From Vibrio neonatus (GTDB lineage Bacteria; Pseudomonadota; Gammaproteobacteria; Enterobacterales; Vibrionaceae): a stretch of 64,000 nt of DNA. The translations under genes and the position numbers were made by a program. Positions within the stretch are counted from its first letter, which is position 1, and each line of letters starts with the position of its first letter. Of the stretch, positions 9,438 to 18,396 are shown piece by piece. The stretch spans positions 1,178,001-1,242,000 of the forward strand of contig NZ_AP024885.1 of assembly GCF_024346975.1 (NCBI RefSeq). The letters run 5' to 3'. The notes under the pieces were generated by a model. The model saw only the letters and a list, made by a program, of their open reading frames with translations. It was not told the origin of the DNA and ran no database searches.

Positions 9438-9734
9438 TTAGAATACTTTTTTATAAGGTTTAACAATAACGTCTTGATAGACGCCTGCGTCGATATATGG
9501 GTCGGCATCTGCCCAAGCTTGCGCGTCTTGTAGCGTTTCAAACTGAGCGATGACGGTCGAACCTGTAAAGCCAGCCTCACCAGGATTGTCGCTATCGATA
9601 GCGGGCATTGGTCCTGCGGTAAGCAAACGACCTTGATTTTGTAGGTCTTGCAGGCGGGCTAAATGTTTATCACGTACACTACCACGTTTTTGTAATGAAT
9701 CTTTGACATCCTGGGAAAAAATGACATACCACAT
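9438..9734 (-). CDS. yciI: YciI family protein
   Basis: A 98-residue protein of the YCII/ferredoxin-like fold (MWYVIFSQD..., [39 protein letters not shown]). The His in the RxxHLxxL helix and the Asp in ADPY are the conserved residues of the family, whose biochemical role in bacteria is not settled. It sits between yciA and aspS with 11- and 2-base gaps, so the four genes form one transcription unit. Confidence 0.9.
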   Translation of the reverse strand: MWYVIFSQDVKDSLQKRGSVRDKHLARLQDLQNQGRLLTAGPMPAIDSDNPGEAGFTGSTVIAQFETLQDAQAWADADPYIDAGVYQDVIVKPYKKVF

Positions 9735-9745
9735 AATAAATCCTT

Positions 9746-10138
9746 CTATTTTTCGATTTTTCGAGGGCGACCATTGTTATCAATAGCAACATAATGGAAA
9801 GTCGCCTCACAAACCAAGTCTCTTTCTCCTGCGCGGTCACCCATCACTTTTTTATTCCATACTTGCAGTTCAATCGACATAGAAGAGTTACCTATGTGAC
9901 TGCACTCACCATGACAGCATACAATATCACCTACTGAAACAGGTCTTTTAAACGTAATACTTGATACTGATACGGTAGCAATTCGTCCTTTTGAGATCTC
10001 TTTGGCAAGAATACCCCCAGCAAGATCGAGTTGAGACATAATCCAACCACCGAAAATATCGCCATTAGCGTTGGTGTCGGCTGGCATTGCTAGTGTTCTT
10101 AGTAGCATTTCTCCGCGAATTAAAGACGGGTTACTCAT
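9746..10138 (-). CDS. yciA: acyl-CoA thioesterase YciA (hotdog fold)
   Basis: A 130-residue hotdog thioesterase that hydrolyses a range of acyl-CoAs. The conserved signature [23 protein letters not shown] carries the catalytic Asp and Asn. The start is placed at the ATG at 10138 (MSNPSL...), not at the upstream in-frame extension, because the shorter form fits the family length. It overlaps the stop of yciB by eight bases, which implies coupled translation. Confidence 0.9.
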   Translation of the reverse strand: MSNPSLIRGEMLLRTLAMPADTNANGDIFGGWIMSQLDLAGGILAKEISKGRIATVSVSSITFKRPVSVGDIVCCHGECSHIGNSSMSIELQVWNKKVMGDRAGERDLVCEATFHYVAIDNNGRPRKIEK

Positions 10139-10676
10139 TGCGTGTTTTACTCTCTTTTGACAATTGTGTGTAGATATAGAGCCCTGTGAGCAAGGCAAAC
10201 AGTAGTGTGGCTATCATTAAGCCGAATACTTTAAAGTTTACCCATACATCAAGGGGAAGACGAAATGCCACATAGACATTAATTATGGCACAGGCAGCAA
10301 AGAAGATGCTCCACGCCCAGTTAATCGTGTTCCATGTTCGGCTTGGAAGTGTGATTTCTTTTTCTAGCATCCCTTTGATAAAGGGTTTACCGGATAATTG
10401 GGTAACAATAAGACCTACAGAAAATAGGGCATAAATAATGGTGACCTTCCATTTGATAAAGTCATCGTTGTGAAAGGCGATGGTCATACCGCCAAAAATA
10501 GCCACGATAGCAAAGGTGGTCAGCTGCATTTTTTCTATTTTCTTATACAGCACATATGTGACAAGCAGTTGAATAGCAGTAGCTACAATCAAGGCTCCAG
10601 TAGCAGTATAGATGTCGTACATTTTGTACAACACAAAAAAGATGATGAGGGGGATGAAGTCGAGTAGTTGTTTCAT
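10131..10676 (-). CDS. yciB: inner membrane-spanning septation protein YciB
   Basis: A 181-residue integral membrane protein of the YciB/IspZ family with about five hydrophobic segments (starting [27 protein letters not shown], shown here as key residues only: [15 protein letters not shown]). The family takes part in envelope maintenance and septation. It is first in the operon yciB-yciA-yciI-aspS and overlaps yciA. Confidence 0.9.
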   Translation of the reverse strand: MKQLLDFIPLIIFFVLYKMYDIYTATGALIVATAIQLLVTYVLYKKIEKMQLTTFAIVAIFGGMTIAFHNDDFIKWKVTIIYALFSVGLIVTQLSGKPFIKGMLEKEITLPSRTWNTINWAWSIFFAACAIINVYVAFRLPLDVWVNFKVFGLMIATLLFALLTGLYIYTQLSKESKTRNE

Positions 10677-10952
10677 GATTCATACAGACGTCGATATTTG
10701 CGTTAGTTTACCTAAACGAAACAGTGAAATATAGCGGTAGGCCGTTTGATAGCCATAAAATCAAGCGATAACTGCAATTGCACCTATCGAACGGGGCTCA
10801 ATGAAATTTTCGTGATGAAATTGAGAAATTAGTCATAGCTCAGGAATTTACAAATTTATTGAGACTTGTTCGCATTAACTCGATTGCTTAACTTGCGAAA
10901 TAAAAAGGTTAGTGCTGTACTGACTTCGTTAATACAAATATCAGGAGTAGTA

Positions 10953-11582
10953 ATGAACAAAGATGTGACGCGCTTATATTATGTTTACGATCCTATGTGT
11001 GCTTGGTGTTGGGGATACAAACCTACGTGGCAAAAGATTGAAACGGCGCTAAAAGGCAAAATTGATATTGTGTATATTGTTGGCGGACTTGCTCCTGACT
11101 CAGATGAGCCAATGCCGCAAGAGATGCGTACTCAAATAGCATCTTACTGGAATAAGATTGAGTCTCAGCTAGGTACTGAATTTAATCATGAGTTTTGGAG
11201 CAAGAATACCCCTCGTCGTTCCACCTATCCGGCATGCAGAGCAATGCTCGCCGCTAGGCGTCAAGATGCGGAGCAAAAAATGTTAACCGCAGTACAGCAT
11301 GCTTATTATTTGGATGCGAAAAATCCAAGTGACAATGAAGTATTAATTGAGCTTGCTAAAGAGATTGGATTAGATGTTGAGAAGTTTACCTTTGATTTAA
11401 CTTCTGACGATATCGAACAATATTTAAAATCAGAATTACGTTTCGCACGCTCTATTGGTGGCAACAGTTTTCCTTCTCTTTTTGTTGCCGACAAAGATAC
11501 CGTGGTAGAAATCCCTATCGAATACAAAGATGCCAATATCACTATTGAGCAAGTAGAGCAGTTACTTAGTTATGCTTTATAA
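10953..11582 (+). CDS. DsbA-family (FrnE/thioredoxin-fold) oxidoreductase
   Basis: A 209-residue protein with thioredoxin fold and active site C16-A-W-C19 (YVYDPMCAWCWGYKP), and a conserved cis-Pro segment GGNSFPSLFV. There is no signal peptide, so it is probably cytoplasmic, like other DsbA-like proteins of the FrnE/2-hydroxychromene isomerase group. The start at the ATG 10953 is preferred because AGGAG lies 7 bases upstream; an in-frame 29-codon extension has no support. Substrate unknown. Confidence 0.83.
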   Translation: MNKDVTRLYYVYDPMCAWCWGYKPTWQKIETALKGKIDIVYIVGGLAPDSDEPMPQEMRTQIASYWNKIESQLGTEFNHEFWSKNTPRRSTYPACRAMLAARRQDAEQKMLTAVQHAYYLDAKNPSDNEVLIELAKEIGLDVEKFTFDLTSDDIEQYLKSELRFARSIGGNSFPSLFVADKDTVVEIPIEYKDANITIEQVEQLLSYAL

Positions 11583-11669
11583 CCTCGACTTTGGCAATCG
11601 CTTTAACTAGAAGCGTTAAGCTTCAATAACCGCTAAGTGTTTATCGTCAAATTTTCTTATTACTAAATA

Positions 11670-11706
11670 AAAACACCGGACTTAAGTAAGCCCGGTGTTT
11701 TTTTAT
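11670..11706. terminator. terminator between DsbA-like gene and symporter
   Basis: A GC-rich hairpin (AACACCGG arm, CCGGTGTT arm) is followed by seven T on plus and preceded by A-rich sequence, so it can act for both converging genes. Confidence 0.8.
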
Positions 11707-11730
11707 TTGATGATTGGTACTACCTACAAT

Positions 11731-12978
11731 TTACGATGTTGCTTCAACAACAGCAGGTTTTTCGTCATCAAGTAGTGCATCAACAATGACCGCACACGCC
11801 GCATCACCTGTGATGTTTAGTGCAGTACGAATCATGTCAAAGATACGGTCTAGAGCAAACAGCAGTGGTAGACCTTCAATTGGAATGCCCGCAGCAAGTA
11901 GTACCGCAACAACCAAGAATGATGGTCCAGGTACGCCTGCTTGACCTACCGCACCTAAAGTAGAGGTTGCGATGATTGCAATGTAAGCACCTAGGCTAAG
12001 ATCAATACCGAACATTTGTGCAAAGAAGATAGCCACCAAGCCGTAGTAAATGGCATTACCAGACATGTTAATGGTTGCACCTAAAGGCAATACAAATGAT
12101 GCGGTCGAGTTTCTTACTCCTAGCTCAGTCTCAACAGTATTCATGGTTACAGGCAGTGTCGCCATTGAAGACGCTGTAGATAGTGCCACTGCTTGTGGTT
12201 TTTTCATTGCCACTAGGAACTTCTTAGCAGAAGTCTTAGTGAAAATATTCACCATAAGAGGGTACACAACAAAACCAAAGATAAGGATTGCCACGACATA
12301 AACAATGAAGAGTTTAAGCACCACGGTTAATGCGCTAAAGCCAAATGAACCTACCGCATCAGCCATTAGACCAAATACACCAAGTGGCGCTAATAGCATT
12401 ACTTTATTGATCATCCAAACCATGGCATCAACAATGGCATTTACGCCATTCATTAATGGTTGGCGACGTTCTTTTTCCAAGCTTGAAACAGCAATACCAA
12501 AGAAAAGACAAAATACTAAGATTTGCAGTATGTTTGCTTCGTTCAAAGATTGGAAAATATTGGTTGGGATCATGCCAGTGATGGTATCCCAGAAGCCAGG
12601 AATAGCACCTTGAGAAGCGTATTCACTAGAGAACATGCTTTCTACAGAGCTAACATCAATACCTGAACCCGGTTGGAATAGGTTACCCATTACTAACGCT
12701 AGCGTTACCGCTAGTGCAGAGGTGAGACCAAAAAAGCCTAATGTAGTTAAACCAACTTTACCTGCTGAAGAGCTATCACCTAGACCTGCGGCACCTGAAA
12801 TAAGGGCAACAGCGACCAATGGAATAACCAACATTTTAATAAGGTTGATGAATATAGTACCTAGCGGAGCAAAGATTGTCGCACTGTGGCCCATTACTGC
12901 GCCTACTAATGTACCGACGACCATTGCAATGACAACTTGCACGCCAATGTTGCCGAGTAAACTTTTATCTTTTAACAC
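11731..12978 (-). CDS. dicarboxylate/amino acid:cation symporter (DAACS family)
   Basis: A 415-residue sodium/proton-coupled transporter of the GltP/SstT/GltPh family. Around eight membrane helices and two re-entrant loops are expected; the signatures are visible as serine-rich hairpin ALSTASSMATLPVTM, the NMSGNAIYYG helix, and GAVGQAGVPGPSF in hairpin 2. The substrate is most likely glutamate, aspartate or serine, which the sequence alone does not settle. Transcribed as a single gene with an ATG at 12978 and AAAGGAAG upstream. Confidence 0.87.
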   Translation of the reverse strand: MLKDKSLLGNIGVQVVIAMVVGTLVGAVMGHSATIFAPLGTIFINLIKMLVIPLVAVALISGAAGLGDSSSAGKVGLTTLGFFGLTSALAVTLALVMGNLFQPGSGIDVSSVESMFSSEYASQGAIPGFWDTITGMIPTNIFQSLNEANILQILVFCLFFGIAVSSLEKERRQPLMNGVNAIVDAMVWMINKVMLLAPLGVFGLMADAVGSFGFSALTVVLKLFIVYVVAILIFGFVVYPLMVNIFTKTSAKKFLVAMKKPQAVALSTASSMATLPVTMNTVETELGVRNSTASFVLPLGATINMSGNAIYYGLVAIFFAQMFGIDLSLGAYIAIIATSTLGAVGQAGVPGPSFLVVAVLLAAGIPIEGLPLLFALDRIFDMIRTALNITGDAACAVIVDALLDDEKPAVVEATS

Positions 12979-13163
12979 TTCCTTTACCTTTTATGCTGAT
13001 ATTATGGAATATTGCCGAATATATGAGCTATATAGGGGCGTTATACCCTATTTTAAGGGATGCCCCATTGTACTGTGAAATGAACAAATGTGGCAGGGAG
13101 GGTAATAGTTATTGCGATGAGGGTCACGTACTTTTTTTTAAATATAATAACCTGCGCCAAATA

Positions 13164-13221
13164 GCTCATTTATGTAACGATATTATTTATCTCTATAATT
13201 ATTAGCGTTACATAAATGAGC
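13164..13221. repeat. 16-bp perfect inverted repeat, 26-nt spacer
   Basis: GCTCATTTATGTAACG at 13164-13179 is exactly repeated in inverted orientation at 13206-13221. The AT-rich spacer holds no gene. It lies about 190 bases upstream of the symporter start and far from the chitinase; it may be a regulatory dyad or a remnant of a mobile element. Confidence 0.7.
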
Positions 13222-13626
13222 ATTAAAAATTAATTAATTTTGAATCTATTGTATCAATTTGATTGTGAATAAATTGTTGCGCGCTGTGGGTGGTAAACAG
13301 TAACGCTAGAATGTGCTGATTTAGCGTTAATTGCCAATCAACCTTTTTATTACATTGGCGTGTGTTATTTAGACAAAGATGTGCCTACATAGAAACAGTC
13401 TATTTTTAGCTATTTAGTCATGATTGAGGATGGAGCGGATATGATGGCAAAACAAATATGTATTATTTGTGAGTTAAAAATATTTTCACTTCTAATTTTT
13501 GAATTTTATATTGCTATTATTTTAATACAAAGAGTAACGGTAAATATATTAATTAAGTGATTGGCATAATTGCGGGTATCGAGAATTCTATGTTTGTTTT
13601 ATGTCATAGCTTATCGAGAGAATAGG

Positions 13627-13661
13627 GGAAGTATCAAAGACACTGCCCCTATTAAATGGAA
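13627..13661 (-). terminator. long hairpin after chitinase, possible terminator
   Basis: Arms AATAGGGG / CCCCTATT continue through a single mismatch into a second six-pair helix (AGTGTC / GATACT) with a three-base loop. There is no T run on the minus strand, so it may terminate weakly or stabilise the mRNA end. Confidence 0.45.
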
Positions 13662-13682
13662 CCGTTAAGGTTATTGGTAAGA

Positions 13683-15440
13683 CTACTTGACGATCACATC
13701 AGGGAAGTTAGCCACAACACACTTAGTGAAATCGCCTTCTTTAAAGGCTGAGAAAGGTGTTTGGTAACCGACCATTTGGCAAGAATACGTTCCGCCAGTT
13801 GGTGTTTCCGATGACCAACCCCAATCTTTTTCCCAGTAAATACTGAGTGCGCCAGCGCCATCAGTATCAAACTGCTTCATTTCTTTACAGCCTAGTACTT
13901 CATCATCCGCTACAGGGACTTGCAAATACTGAGTAAAGTTTTTGTAGTAGTCGATGCGGTTTAGTGATTGAGCAATCTCTACTGAACCACCACATTCAAC
14001 GCCACCGTTGATGATTTGTGTTGTGACGCCAAAACCAGGAGTCAAACCATTAGCTAAGTCACGATCGTTTGGTTGCCATGTGCCATCAATAACGTGCATC
14101 ATTGCCGGTTTTGGTGGTTGTGGGTAAGTAAAGAAGAAGACTGCCGAAGCAAAGTTTAACCACGTATCAGCGACCATTTCAGGGTTGTCGAGTAAGGTGC
14201 GAACCGTACCAAACATAGCCTCAGAAAACGGACCATAGTTGTAGTTGTAGCTCAACTGCTTAGCACCACGGCCAAAGTATGATTTGAACTCACCGTTTTC
14301 GAATGTACCACATGGCCACGTTTGTCCTTGCCATACATCAGGGTTACATTCACCGTTGTAACCACCGCGCATCGTTTCATCCCAGCCCATTTCGCGGACA
14401 TGCACTAAACCTTGACGCCATTCTGGCACAGGCCAATCTGCGGTATGACCGCCGGTCTCTTGGGTAAAGTGAGCAAACATGGTTGCCAGTGCTTTACGAC
14501 AAATCGCATCTGAATCACGTCCGTCTTCGTAAGTGTCACAGAAGGCAGGGAATTTACCCGTAGCTTGCAAGAAGTGGCGATAGGTATATTCGGGAGTACG
14601 CTCTGGGAAGAGGTATTCCCAATCGGCTTCTGAAATAATGCTTTCGATACGTTTAACGTTGTCAGGATTGCTCTCTGCCAGCGGTTTAATGGCGTTTACA
14701 GTGGCATTATCAATCGTGCGAATTAAGTCTTTTACCGATGCCATTGCTGGGAAGTTGGTTAATTCCGCTTCTTTAGCGTCTAAATCCTCTTGGTAAACAA
14801 CATAGCCGTCTTCTGGCTCAGGGCTAGGCTCTGGCTCTGGAGTAGGTTCAGGATCTGGACTTGGGTCTGGGCTTGGATCGGGTTCTGGAGCAGGATCGGG
14901 TGTTGGGTCTGGATCTGGCGTCACTTCAGGGTCAGATGGTTCTGGATCACTCGGTGGAGTTCCGTCAGCCACTTCTTCCCACGCTTGATCCCAAGCGGTT
15001 CCCGTTCCTGGAGCATAAGCCCATGCAGGGCCTGAACACCATGTTTGTGTGATGCCATCTTTACAACGATATAGCTTACCTGTGTTGATTACGATATCAC
15101 CAGCAACATAGTCTTCACCTTCAACATAAGCAGGGTAATCGCCCTCGATTGGCGGCACAACGGGTGGAGTGGGTTCTGATGGCTCTTCAGGATCAGCTGG
15201 AGGAGGGGTTGTTTCTCCACCTGTTTCTGAAATTAAGATCCACGGAGATTCCCAGCTATTTCCAGTCACATCAGCAGGAGATTGGTTAGGGTTCACCCAC
15301 CACTGAGCTTCATAAATAGCACCGTTAAATGAGACGCGCTCACCACCACTGTAGCTTTTACTTTGGTCATAAATTTCGGCAGAAAAGGCTGCACTCGAAA
15401 AAGCAAGCAGCATGGGGATGACTAAACTTTTGTATTTCAT
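13683..15440 (-). CDS. secreted GH19 chitinase with two chitin-binding (CBM5/12) modules
   Basis: A 585-residue exported chitinase. In order: signal peptide (about 1-21, ending AAFSA); first CBM5/12 (about 22-70; KSYSGGERVSFNGAIYEAQWW); second CBM5/12 (about 102-158; DYVAGDIVINTGKLYRCKDG); an acidic DP/EP-repeat linker (about 160-210); and a GH19 catalytic domain (about 215-585). The catalytic Glu is in FAHFTQETGGH, and YFGRGAKQLSYNYNYGPFS is the family signature. GH19 enzymes cleave chitin with inversion. Vibrios degrade chitin as a main nutrient and couple chitin to competence through TfoX, which is also encoded in this window. T2SS is the probable export route. Confidence 0.93.
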   Translation of the reverse strand: MKYKSLVIPMLLAFSSAAFSAEIYDQSKSYSGGERVSFNGAIYEAQWWVNPNQSPADVTGNSWESPWILISETGGETTPPPADPEEPSEPTPPVVPPIEGDYPAYVEGEDYVAGDIVINTGKLYRCKDGITQTWCSGPAWAYAPGTGTAWDQAWEEVADGTPPSDPEPSDPEVTPDPDPTPDPAPEPDPSPDPSPDPEPTPEPEPSPEPEDGYVVYQEDLDAKEAELTNFPAMASVKDLIRTIDNATVNAIKPLAESNPDNVKRIESIISEADWEYLFPERTPEYTYRHFLQATGKFPAFCDTYEDGRDSDAICRKALATMFAHFTQETGGHTADWPVPEWRQGLVHVREMGWDETMRGGYNGECNPDVWQGQTWPCGTFENGEFKSYFGRGAKQLSYNYNYGPFSEAMFGTVRTLLDNPEMVADTWLNFASAVFFFTYPQPPKPAMMHVIDGTWQPNDRDLANGLTPGFGVTTQIINGGVECGGSVEIAQSLNRIDYYKNFTQYLQVPVADDEVLGCKEMKQFDTDGAGALSIYWEKDWGWSSETPTGGTYSCQMVGYQTPFSAFKEGDFTKCVVANFPDVIVK

Positions 15441-15453
15441 AATAACACCCGTT

Positions 15454-15519
15454 ATTAAAGTTGTTGAAGTGATTAAAGTTGTTAAACGTACTAAAGTTAC
15501 CTAAGCAATTGAAGTTGGT
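15454..15519. repeat. four 18-nt-period direct repeats upstream of chitinase
   Basis: Degenerate copies of ATTAAAGTTGTT begin at 15454, 15472, 15490 and 15508, spaced exactly 18 bases, the first two identical over 12 bases. On the minus strand they end 14 bases before the chitinase ATG, i.e. in its leader or promoter. Confidence 0.65.
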
Positions 15520-15850
15520 TTTTTGTATTCAAATCAGTTGTTTATAATTATGTTTAGCCAGTCTATGTGAGGATGAAAATATGCAAATAGTTACACTGCA
15601 TTATTGTGATCTGAAAAGGTGTTTTTTAGCGTGAATTTCTAAGTAATAACCAACAGCAAATGTTTTACACCCGATAGGTGTAATTAAGAGGCGCAATTAA
15701 GAAATAATGACTAAATTAATATTAAGTATTTTTGATTATTAGCTAGGTTGTATTAGTACATTAAATGTTCAATATAATGGGCTAAGGAAATACCTTGAGA
15801 AAACGTATCCCTTGGGTGATACAAATTGGCGTTCTATTTGACGTTACATA
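15520..15850. other. AT-rich intergenic region between chitinase and AbiV-like gene
   Basis: Divergent promoter region for the chitinase (minus) and the AbiV-like gene (plus). No ORF or clear promoter element could be assigned with confidence. Confidence 0.4.
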
Positions 15851-15863
15851 TTGAGGAACAAAT

Positions 15864-16487
15864 TTGCAGCAAACAAAAATTGCGACCAGCCATTTTGATA
15901 TGCTTTTTGATGGTGCAATCAAATGCATGAAGAATGCCCAAGAGTTATGTGATGAGGCTGAGCTCTTACATCAACATGGTAAATTCGCCCGAGCTTTTGC
16001 ATTAAGTCATTTTGCACACGAAGAGTTTGCAAACAGTGTATTGTTATTTCGTGCGCTGCTCGATGTAAGCACACAAAAGAAAGTGAATTGGAAAAAACTT
16101 AAGCGCCACACCCTAAGTCCAAAACAGAAACGCACCACTCAAGTCGCCATTACTAAGGCGCTATTGGTTGATCTTCATCTCGATGCTGATGCTGCCACCA
16201 AACAATTAATTCTAGAGATCGAGTTAAAACAGATCCGACAAAATCATGCGCTGTACACCCAGTGTATAAATAAAGAGTTTGTTTTACCCTCAGAACGAAT
16301 CAGCGAAACCCAATCCGAAAAGTACATGAATTTAGCGATATATCGAATTGCCAAACTAGGTCCGGCTTTGGTTGAACTAAGAAACTTGCAAGGGATGACG
16401 AAGCAAGAAGTAAAGCTTAGGTTTTCTAAAAAAGCGTTGAAGAATACGCAAGTGTTTTTGGCAGTAGTGCTGGGGAGTCATGGTTGA
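15864..16487 (+). CDS. AbiV-like (HEPN-type) protein, possible abortive-infection factor
   Basis: A 207-residue helical protein whose first 70 residues follow the AbiV pattern: a repeating A..N A..L..EA..L...G...RA..L..FAHEEF, seen here as GAIKCMKNAQELCDEAELL, then KFARAFALSHFAHEEFANS. In Lactococcus AbiV blocks phage translation; the Gram-negative relatives are poorly studied. The start is a TTG at 15864, chosen because GAGGA lies six to ten bases upstream and no ATG is available at the N-terminus. It stands beside a toxin-antitoxin pair, forming a small accessory cluster. The family assignment is moderate; the phage-defence role is an inference. Confidence 0.62.
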   Translation: MQQTKIATSHFDMLFDGAIKCMKNAQELCDEAELLHQHGKFARAFALSHFAHEEFANSVLLFRALLDVSTQKKVNWKKLKRHTLSPKQKRTTQVAITKALLVDLHLDADAATKQLILEIELKQIRQNHALYTQCINKEFVLPSERISETQSEKYMNLAIYRIAKLGPALVELRNLQGMTKQEVKLRFSKKALKNTQVFLAVVLGSHG

Positions 16488-16732
16488 AATTCGTATCTGG
16501 GTAATGCTACACGCCACAACATTAGCCCTAGGAAAATGCCTAAAAATTGGTTTTTGGCTTTAAACTTCACATCACCATTAAGGCTAAAAAGTTTGGCTTG
16601 ATGACTATAGGTTAAACCGAACTTAGCGTAATTAAGTGCTCAAATCTTGCGTTTAACCTTATTCTCGCTCATGATTCAGGCTATCAGATTGATAGGTTAT
16701 CCGTATTTCAAAAAATATACTTGAGAGAATCG
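16488..16732. other. intergenic region before the toxin-antitoxin pair
   Basis: No gene is supported. The TA promoter should lie here; the ATG at 16733 (see toxin entry) has GAGAGA just upstream. Confidence 0.4.
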
Positions 16733-16832
16733 ATGAGTTTCCGTTGACTTCAGCGTCAGCAAGAAATTTATCAACGAACTGTCAAGTAAGCACAGTGCTA
16801 GAGTCTTTATTGGCTCGCATGCTAGAGAGCGG

Positions 16833-17045
16833 ATGGAGCAACGCGGTGTGACTCGGATGCAAATATTTCAAGTACTTGCTAACAAGCACAGTAGAGTTAC
16901 GGAAGCACCTCATCAAACACCTAGAGGTGATTGGAAATGCAATCTTCAAGGTATGGCGGCTGGTGAAATTGTAGAAGTCGTTGTTTCCCTAAAGAGGCAT
17001 GAAGACGATCCATCTGCATTTGTTGTAACGGTTATGGTTAAATAA
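16833..17045 (+). CDS. DUF4258 toxin-like protein, 5' end apparently frameshifted
   Basis: The first ATG in the frame is at 16833, giving 70 residues, but the homologous-looking sequence extends upstream in the same frame (VDFSVSKKFINELSSK, then FIGSHARERM) to a TGA at 16734, with no ATG, GTG or TTG to start it. The HARERMxxRGV segment is the conserved N-terminal signature of DUF4258 and would be cut by starting at 16833. An ATG at 16733 with GAGAGA upstream reads MSFR and stops; removing one base of the TTTCC run at 16738-16742 would join it to the full domain. So the gene is either a recent frameshift pseudogene, begins at a rare codon, or contains a base error. It precedes an MqsA-type antitoxin by 10 bases. 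Confidence 0.6.
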   Translation: MEQRGVTRMQIFQVLANKHSRVTEAPHQTPRGDWKCNLQGMAAGEIVEVVVSLKRHEDDPSAFVVTVMVK

Positions 17046-17055
17046 AGAGGATAAT

Positions 17056-17493
17056 ATGTATCACTATAAAGACTGTGGTTTACCGTATGTTTATTTAACA
17101 AATGGCTTCACTATCGACAAAGTAGAGGATGAAGAGTTTGTTAGTATCGATAATTTATATGAGCTGCATGCGCTTGTTGGCCGAAATATCGTTTCTCAAG
17201 TAAGACCTATTTCTCATCAAGAATTTAAGTTCATTCGTATCGAACTTAATATGTCGCAAAAGGCACTTGGTAATTTATTAGGTGTAGACACTCAAACTGT
17301 CGCGCGTTGGGAAAAAGGGCAAACGCTCATCCCAAGAACCGCAGACGTAACTCTTCGTGCTCTATATGCAGAGTTTAATGATGATGACAGCCAAATTGGT
17401 CTTTTGCTTAATATGCTTTCAGACTCGGAAATTGAATCAACGATGGCAGAGCTACATTTGAAAGAACAAGACAATAAATGGCGTGTAGCATAG
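17056..17493 (+). CDS. MqsA-family HTH antitoxin of a type II toxin-antitoxin pair
   Basis: A 145-residue protein with a C-terminal Xre-type helix-turn-helix (EFKFIRIELNMSQKALGNLL, then VDTQTVARWEKGQ), placed as in MqsA/YgiT-type antitoxins that partner DUF4258 proteins. The zinc-binding Cys pairs of E. coli MqsA are absent. AGAGGA precedes the ATG at 17056. Order is toxin first, antitoxin second, the arrangement of mqsRA. It probably represses its own operon. Confidence 0.75.
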   Translation: MYHYKDCGLPYVYLTNGFTIDKVEDEEFVSIDNLYELHALVGRNIVSQVRPISHQEFKFIRIELNMSQKALGNLLGVDTQTVARWEKGQTLIPRTADVTLRALYAEFNDDDSQIGLLLNMLSDSEIESTMAELHLKEQDNKWRVA

Positions 17494-17541
17494 TTACAAT
17501 AAATAATGCCTAAGTGTCGTTTAGCCAGTGCTGCTCAACAA

Positions 17542-17567
17542 AAAAGCCACTTAAAAAGTGGCTTTTA
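17542..17567. terminator. bidirectional terminator, antitoxin gene / trp operon
   Basis: A perfect AAAGCCACTT / AAGTGGCTTT stem with a three-base loop and A/T tails on each side, between the antitoxin (plus) and the end of trpA (minus). Confidence 0.8.
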
Positions 17568-17589
17568 GCAAATAGAAACTCGAGTTTAG

Positions 17590-18396
17590 TTATAACTGAG
17601 TCGCAGCCTTCATATTCGTCACAAAACTTCCCAGTTCGCTGAGCATTTTGTCAGAGTCATCAAGGTTATTTTCAATAATTTTCACTACCGCTGAACCTGA
17701 GATTGCACCCGCAGCGCCCGCTTGAATAGCAGAAGCTACTTGTTCTGGTGCAGAAATACCAAAGCCAAGTAGGGCTGGCGGCGCGTCAAATTGTGCTAGG
17801 CACTCAAGCATGTGATCGACTGGCATGTTGGCTTTTGTTTCTGCGCCAGTTACACCTGCGCGAGAAAGTAGGTAAGTGTAACCGCCGCCTAATTCTGAAA
17901 CTTGTTTAAGTGTTTCGTCATTAGCTGTTGGTGGTGCGATGAAAATAGCATGTACACCTGCTTTTTTTGCCGCTGCGTTAAATTCTGCGCTTTCACCAGT
18001 TGGTACATCCGCGATTAACACAGAATCGACACCGGCTTCGGCACAGGCTTGATAGAAATGGTCGATGCCGTTGGCAAACACAAGATTTGCGTAAACCAGT
18101 AGACCGATAGGCAAATCTGAGTGTTCAGCGCGAATTTTTGCAATCAGATCAAAGCAAATGCTTGGCGTTGTTTTTGAATCCAAAGCGCGAATGTTAGCGC
18201 CTTGAATAGTTGGGCCATCGGCGAGTGGATCCGAAAACGGAATGCCAAGTTCAAGAGCATCAGCGCCTGAGTTTGCCAATGTTTGCATGATGCGCAGAGA
18301 CAGTTCAGGTTGTGGATCGCCAATCGTGACAAAAGGGACAAATGCACCTTGTTTTTTAGCTTGTAAACGCTCAAACAGCGCAGCGTAACGGTCCAT
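17590..18396 (-). CDS. trpA: tryptophan synthase alpha subunit
   Basis: A 268-residue TIM barrel that cleaves indole-3-glycerol phosphate to indole, handed to TrpB through a tunnel. Catalytic residues are visible at E49 ([16 protein letters not shown]) and D60; the phosphate-binding GFGIS strand is near residue 210. The start overlaps the trpB stop (TAATG). Last gene of the trp operon. Confidence 0.96.
   Translation of the reverse strand: MDRYAALFERLQAKKQGAFVPFVTIGDPQPELSLRIMQTLANSGADALELGIPFSDPLADGPTIQGANIRALDSKTTPSICFDLIAKIRAEHSDLPIGLLVYANLVFANGIDHFYQACAEAGVDSVLIADVPTGESAEFNAAAKKAGVHAIFIAPPTANDETLKQVSELGGGYTYLLSRAGVTGAETKANMPVDHMLECLAQFDAPPALLGFGISAPEQVASAIQAGAAGAISGSAVVKIIENNLDDSDKMLSELGSFVTNMKAATQL

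Larger units (their letters stand above)
12979..13682. other. 704-bp intergenic region with two inverted repeats
   Basis: No gene is supported here. The symporter promoter must lie near 12980-13100. Two features stand out: a 16-bp perfect inverted repeat (13164-13179 with 13206-13221) and a long hairpin at 13629-13660 after the chitinase stop, both listed separately. The centre (13240-13600) is AT-rich with no further structure recognised. Confidence 0.5.

Noticed and set aside
14790..15052. Plus-strand Trp/Arg-rich ORFs inside the chitinase
   Set aside because: They are the antisense reading of the repetitive DP/EP linker.
15454..15519. CRISPR-like array upstream of the chitinase
   Set aside because: Repeats are 12-18 bases, degenerate and without unique spacers; no cas genes are present.
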